In this document: one piece after another, positions 4,495 to 6,244 of the stretch
Numbering within the stretch: the first letter of the stretch is position 1
How the letters are laid out: the number at the start of each line of letters is the position of its first letter
Assembly: GCA_018644785.1 (NCBI GenBank)
Contig: JABGPV010000283.1
Location: 1-6,244 of the forward strand
Origin: Deltaproteobacteria bacterium
GTDB lineage: Bacteria > Desulfobacterota > DSM-4660 > Desulfatiglandales > Desulfatiglandaceae
Direction of reading: 5' to 3'
DNA length: 6,244 nt
Translations under genes and position numbers: made by a program
Notes under the pieces: generated by a model
The model's input: only the letters and a program-made list of their open reading frames with translations
What the model was told of the DNA's origin: nothing
Databases searched by the model: none

Positions 4495-5604
4495 ATGGAC
4501 ATCCCGTTCCTGGATCTTAAAGAGACCTATCTGGCGCTTGAAGACGAAATTGACGCAGCAATCAAAGGCGTTCTCAAGAGAGGATGGTATATCCTGGGGG
4601 AGAATGTCCGGCGTTTTGAAGCGGAATTTGCGGCCTACTGCGGATGCAGGCACTGCGTTGGCGTCGGGAGCGGCATGGATGCTCTGGAACTACTTCTGAA
4701 GGCTCACGGGATCGGTCCCGGGGTTGAAGTGGTCGTTCCGTCCAACACCTATATCGCCACGGCCCTGGCGGTTTCACGTGTGGGGGCCACACCGGTTCTG
4801 GTAGAACCTGATCCGGCCACCTGTAATCTGGATCCTTCCAGAATCGAACCGGCCTTGACCCCCGGAACCGGGGCGGTCATGGCGGTGCATCTCTACGGTC
4901 AGACGGCAAACATGACCGCCATCCAGTCAATCTGTAAGAAGCACGATCTCAAACTCCTGGAGGATGCGGCCCAGGCACACGGGGCAAATCACCATGGCAT
5001 CAATGCCGGCGCCTTAGGGGATGGTGCGGGGTTCAGCTTTTATCCTGGAAAAAACCTCGGGGCCTTCGGCGACGGGGGTGCAGTGGTGACGGATGATCCA
5101 AACGTGGCCGATTACGTTCGAACAGCCAGGAATTATGGCTCGGAAAAGAAATACTATAATGCCCTCAAGGGGATGAACAGCCGGCTGGATGAACTTCAGG
5201 CTGCGGTTCTGCGCGTCAAACTGAAACATTTGGACCCATGGAACCGGAGGCGGTCTGAAATTGCACAACTTTACTTAGACCGGATCGAAGCACGGGACAG
5301 AGAACTGGTCTTGCCCCATGTGGAAGACGGAAACCATCATATATGGCACCTCTTTACCATAAAATCGACCCGGCGTGATGAACTTCAAGCTTTTCTCGAA
5401 AAGCGGGGGATTGGGACCCTGATCCATTACCCCGCACCTTTGTACAAGCAGGAAGCTTATACAGAATTACATCATCTAAAAGACAACTATCCCATTTCGA
5501 CCGCCATTTCCGAGCAGACCCTGAGCCTTCCCATGGGGCCCCACCTCTCCACTGAAGCGGTGTCGTATGTTTGCGAGGAAGTCAATCGCTTTTTTCAAAA
5601 ATAA
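4495..5604 (+). CDS. DegT/DnrJ/EryC1/StrS sugar aminotransferase (FdtB/QdtB-like)
   Basis: A complete 369-residue PLP-dependent aminotransferase of the sugar family, at the usual length. Motifs: IPFLDLK at the N-terminus; [30 protein letters not shown] (PLP phosphate loop); [31 protein letters not shown] with D157 (pairs with the pyridine nitrogen) and Q160; [17 protein letters not shown] with K186 as Schiff-base lysine; and the late '[12 protein letters not shown]'. The opening and the 'VEPDxxTxNLDP' and 'VHLYGQ' motifs are closest in my memory to FdtB/QdtB, which aminate C3 of dTDP-3-keto-6-deoxyhexoses using glutamate; the precise sugar is inferred. The start has GGGG (4484-4487) 7 nt upstream and lies 2 nt after the SDR remnant's stop, so it is probably translated from the same mRNA. 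No FdtA/QdtA-type ketoisomerase is obvious unless the RmlC-like gene fills that place. Confidence 0.9.
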   Translation: MDIPFLDLKETYLALEDEIDAAIKGVLKRGWYILGENVRRFEAEFAAYCGCRHCVGVGSGMDALELLLKAHGIGPGVEVVVPSNTYIATALAVSRVGATPVLVEPDPATCNLDPSRIEPALTPGTGAVMAVHLYGQTANMTAIQSICKKHDLKLLEDAAQAHGANHHGINAGALGDGAGFSFYPGKNLGAFGDGGAVVTDDPNVADYVRTARNYGSEKKYYNALKGMNSRLDELQAAVLRVKLKHLDPWNRRRSEIAQLYLDRIEARDRELVLPHVEDGNHHIWHLFTIKSTRRDELQAFLEKRGIGTLIHYPAPLYKQEAYTELHHLKDNYPISTAISEQTLSLPMGPHLSTEAVSYVCEEVNRFFQK

Positions 5605-5737
5605 CGACAGATAGCCCCAATAATTTTTTGTTACCCGAAACCGGATGATCGTATCATCACAATATTTATTGACAATATATTATTCATTATAATAAAAATA
5701 TTCCGATATCGATAAAATATGGTCTTTTAGGGTGGCT
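5605..5737 (+). promoter_or_regulatory. A+T-rich hipBA control region with promoter-like boxes and inverted repeats
   Basis: The gap between the sugar cassette and hipB turns strongly A+T-rich. It contains a perfect TTGACA (5669-5674) and a perfect TATAAT (5688-5693), but only 13 bp apart, too close for one ordinary promoter; TAAAAA at 5693-5698 gives an 18-bp spacing instead. Flanking arms AATATTT (5661-5667) and AAATATT (5696-5702) form an inverted repeat around the boxes, and GATGAT/ATCATC (5644-5649/5653-5658) is a hairpin just upstream. These are reasonable sites for HipB autorepression, as known for hipBA operons, but no TATCC-N8-GGATA-type operator was seen. No convincing terminator follows the aminotransferase. 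Confidence 0.4.
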
Positions 5738-6037
5738 ATGGATTTCGAGTTAAAGACAACCGGAGAAATCGCACAAATACTGGCAAAGCGGGTTAAAGAG
5801 CTGCGCCTCCTGAACAAATGGAAACGTTCCACCATGGCCGAAAGATCCGGTGTTTCCGAGTCATCCCTGCGGCGGTTTGAGCAAACCGCCAGGATTTCGC
5901 TGGAAAATTTCTTGAAATTGTTATCAGCGCTTGGGCGGCTTGATGAAATGGACGATCTGTTACATCCTCCTTCTGCTAAATCAATTGACGATCTTGAAGC
6001 GCGAAAGCATAAACTTCCCAAAAGAGGTTCAATTTGA
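5738..6037 (+). CDS. hipB: HipB-like XRE-family antitoxin/repressor
   Basis: A 99-residue protein with one helix-turn-helix of the Cro/CI (XRE) type at about residues 12-60: AKRVKELRLLNKWKRSTMAE, SGVSESSLRRFEQ (recognition helix) and ISLENFLKLLSALGRLDEM. The C-terminal tail is short and charged. HipB proteins dimerise, bind inverted repeats in their own promoter and neutralise the HipA kinase; the assignment rests on the fold plus the HipA start directly after it. ATG 5738 is preferred over the in-frame GTG 5732 because AGGG (5729-5732) then lies about 5 nt upstream and the protein begins MDFELK. The TGA (6035-6037) overlaps the next gene's TTG start, so the two are translationally coupled. 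Nothing looks damaged. Confidence 0.8.
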   Translation: MDFELKTTGEIAQILAKRVKELRLLNKWKRSTMAERSGVSESSLRRFEQTARISLENFLKLLSALGRLDEMDDLLHPPSAKSIDDLEARKHKLPKRGSI

Positions 6038-6244
6038 TCCGGTTAAATGTCCTTTTGCGCTTTGATGAAAACACAATTATCCCCGTTGGTCAGCTTGCCG
6101 AGGACGAACACCGGCTCTATTTTCAATATGATAAGGACTTTTTGACCAAAGAACTGTGGCTGTCTCCCTATAAGCTTCCCTTAAAGTCAGAACTCTTTGA
6201 GCACAAAGACAGAGATTTCAGTCCTGTCTTTGGCCTGTTTGACG
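6034..6244 (+). CDS. hipA: HipA-like toxin kinase, N-terminal part (runs off right edge)
   Basis: The frame starting at TTG 6034 is open to the window end (70 codons). It reads VGQLAEDEHRLYFQYDKDFL, then LWLSPYKLPLKS and a segment ending DFSPVFGLFD, the N-terminal domain of HipA-family Ser/Thr kinases ('vG.L.....yyFqYd..fl......SP.sLPl', then 'p.fgLfdDslPd'). In studied systems HipA kinases phosphorylate glutamyl-tRNA synthetase or a related target and cause growth arrest. The kinase core lies outside the window, so intactness cannot be assessed. TTG 6034 is supported by GAGG (6024-6027) 6 nt upstream, a TTGA overlap with the hipB stop, and the absence of another in-frame start before the first conserved strand. 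Confidence 0.8.
   Translation, partial: MIRLNVLLRFDENTIIPVGQLAEDEHRLYFQYDKDFLTKELWLSPYKLPLKSELFEHKDRDFSPVFGLFD

Noticed and set aside
5680..6021. 113-residue minus-strand frame opposite hipB
   Set aside because: It is antisense to a clear XRE-type protein, and its composition (Ser/Arg-rich) is typical of a shadow.
1..6244. tRNA, rRNA, riboswitch or CRISPR array
   Set aside because: I looked through both strands for cloverleaf-like or regularly repeated structure and saw none; this was by eye, without a covariance-model search.

Overview
The window looks like an accessory, island-like region of a bacterial chromosome. It is built from toxin-antitoxin (TA) type genes, decayed mobile-element pieces and one deoxysugar cassette. 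Gene style suggests a Desulfobacterota (former Deltaproteobacteria)-like host, but this is an inference from overall resemblance and was not tested. All intact genes are on the + strand. The HEPN/MNT pair at the left is clearly more A+T-rich than the sugar genes, as expected for pieces acquired separately.

Layout. (1) 2-429: 3' end of a HEPN-domain gene overlapping a complete MNT-type nucleotidyltransferase gene, a HEPN/MNT (type VII-like) TA pair. (2) 441-600: a 160-bp near-palindromic element with terminal inverted repeats and a TAA duplication, best read as a MITE, starting 11 bp after the MNT stop. (3) 725-1116: wreck of a large Fic-family gene, keeping only N- and C-terminal parts. (4) 1331-1552 (minus): C-terminal remnant of a transposase-like protein. 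(5) 1634-2169: intact VapB-like antitoxin gene, then a PIN toxin gene cut after about 16 codons and continued in frame by the C-terminus of a DUF6399/transposase-like protein. (6) 2374-5604: a tight cassette of C-methyltransferase, RmlC-like sugar isomerase/epimerase, internally deleted SDR (NAD-dependent epimerase/dehydratase/ketoreductase) and an FdtB/QdtB-like DegT aminotransferase. (7) 5738-6244: HipB-like antitoxin and the beginning of HipA, which runs off the window.

The cassette genes together suggest synthesis of a nucleotide-linked amino-deoxysugar with a methyl branch, for a surface polysaccharide or glycoconjugate. The 4-keto-6-deoxy-sugar precursor would have to come from genes elsewhere. 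Loss of the SDR makes it doubtful that the pathway is complete as encoded here.

The most notable theme is decay by internal deletion. The Fic and SDR genes both keep their two ends and have lost the middle, and at both junctions the same short stretch reads sensibly in both reading frames. That pattern is expected for deletion between short direct repeats. The PIN gene instead became an in-frame chimera. No wholly new system was identified. The palindromic element and the PIN/transposase chimera are the items most worth following up.
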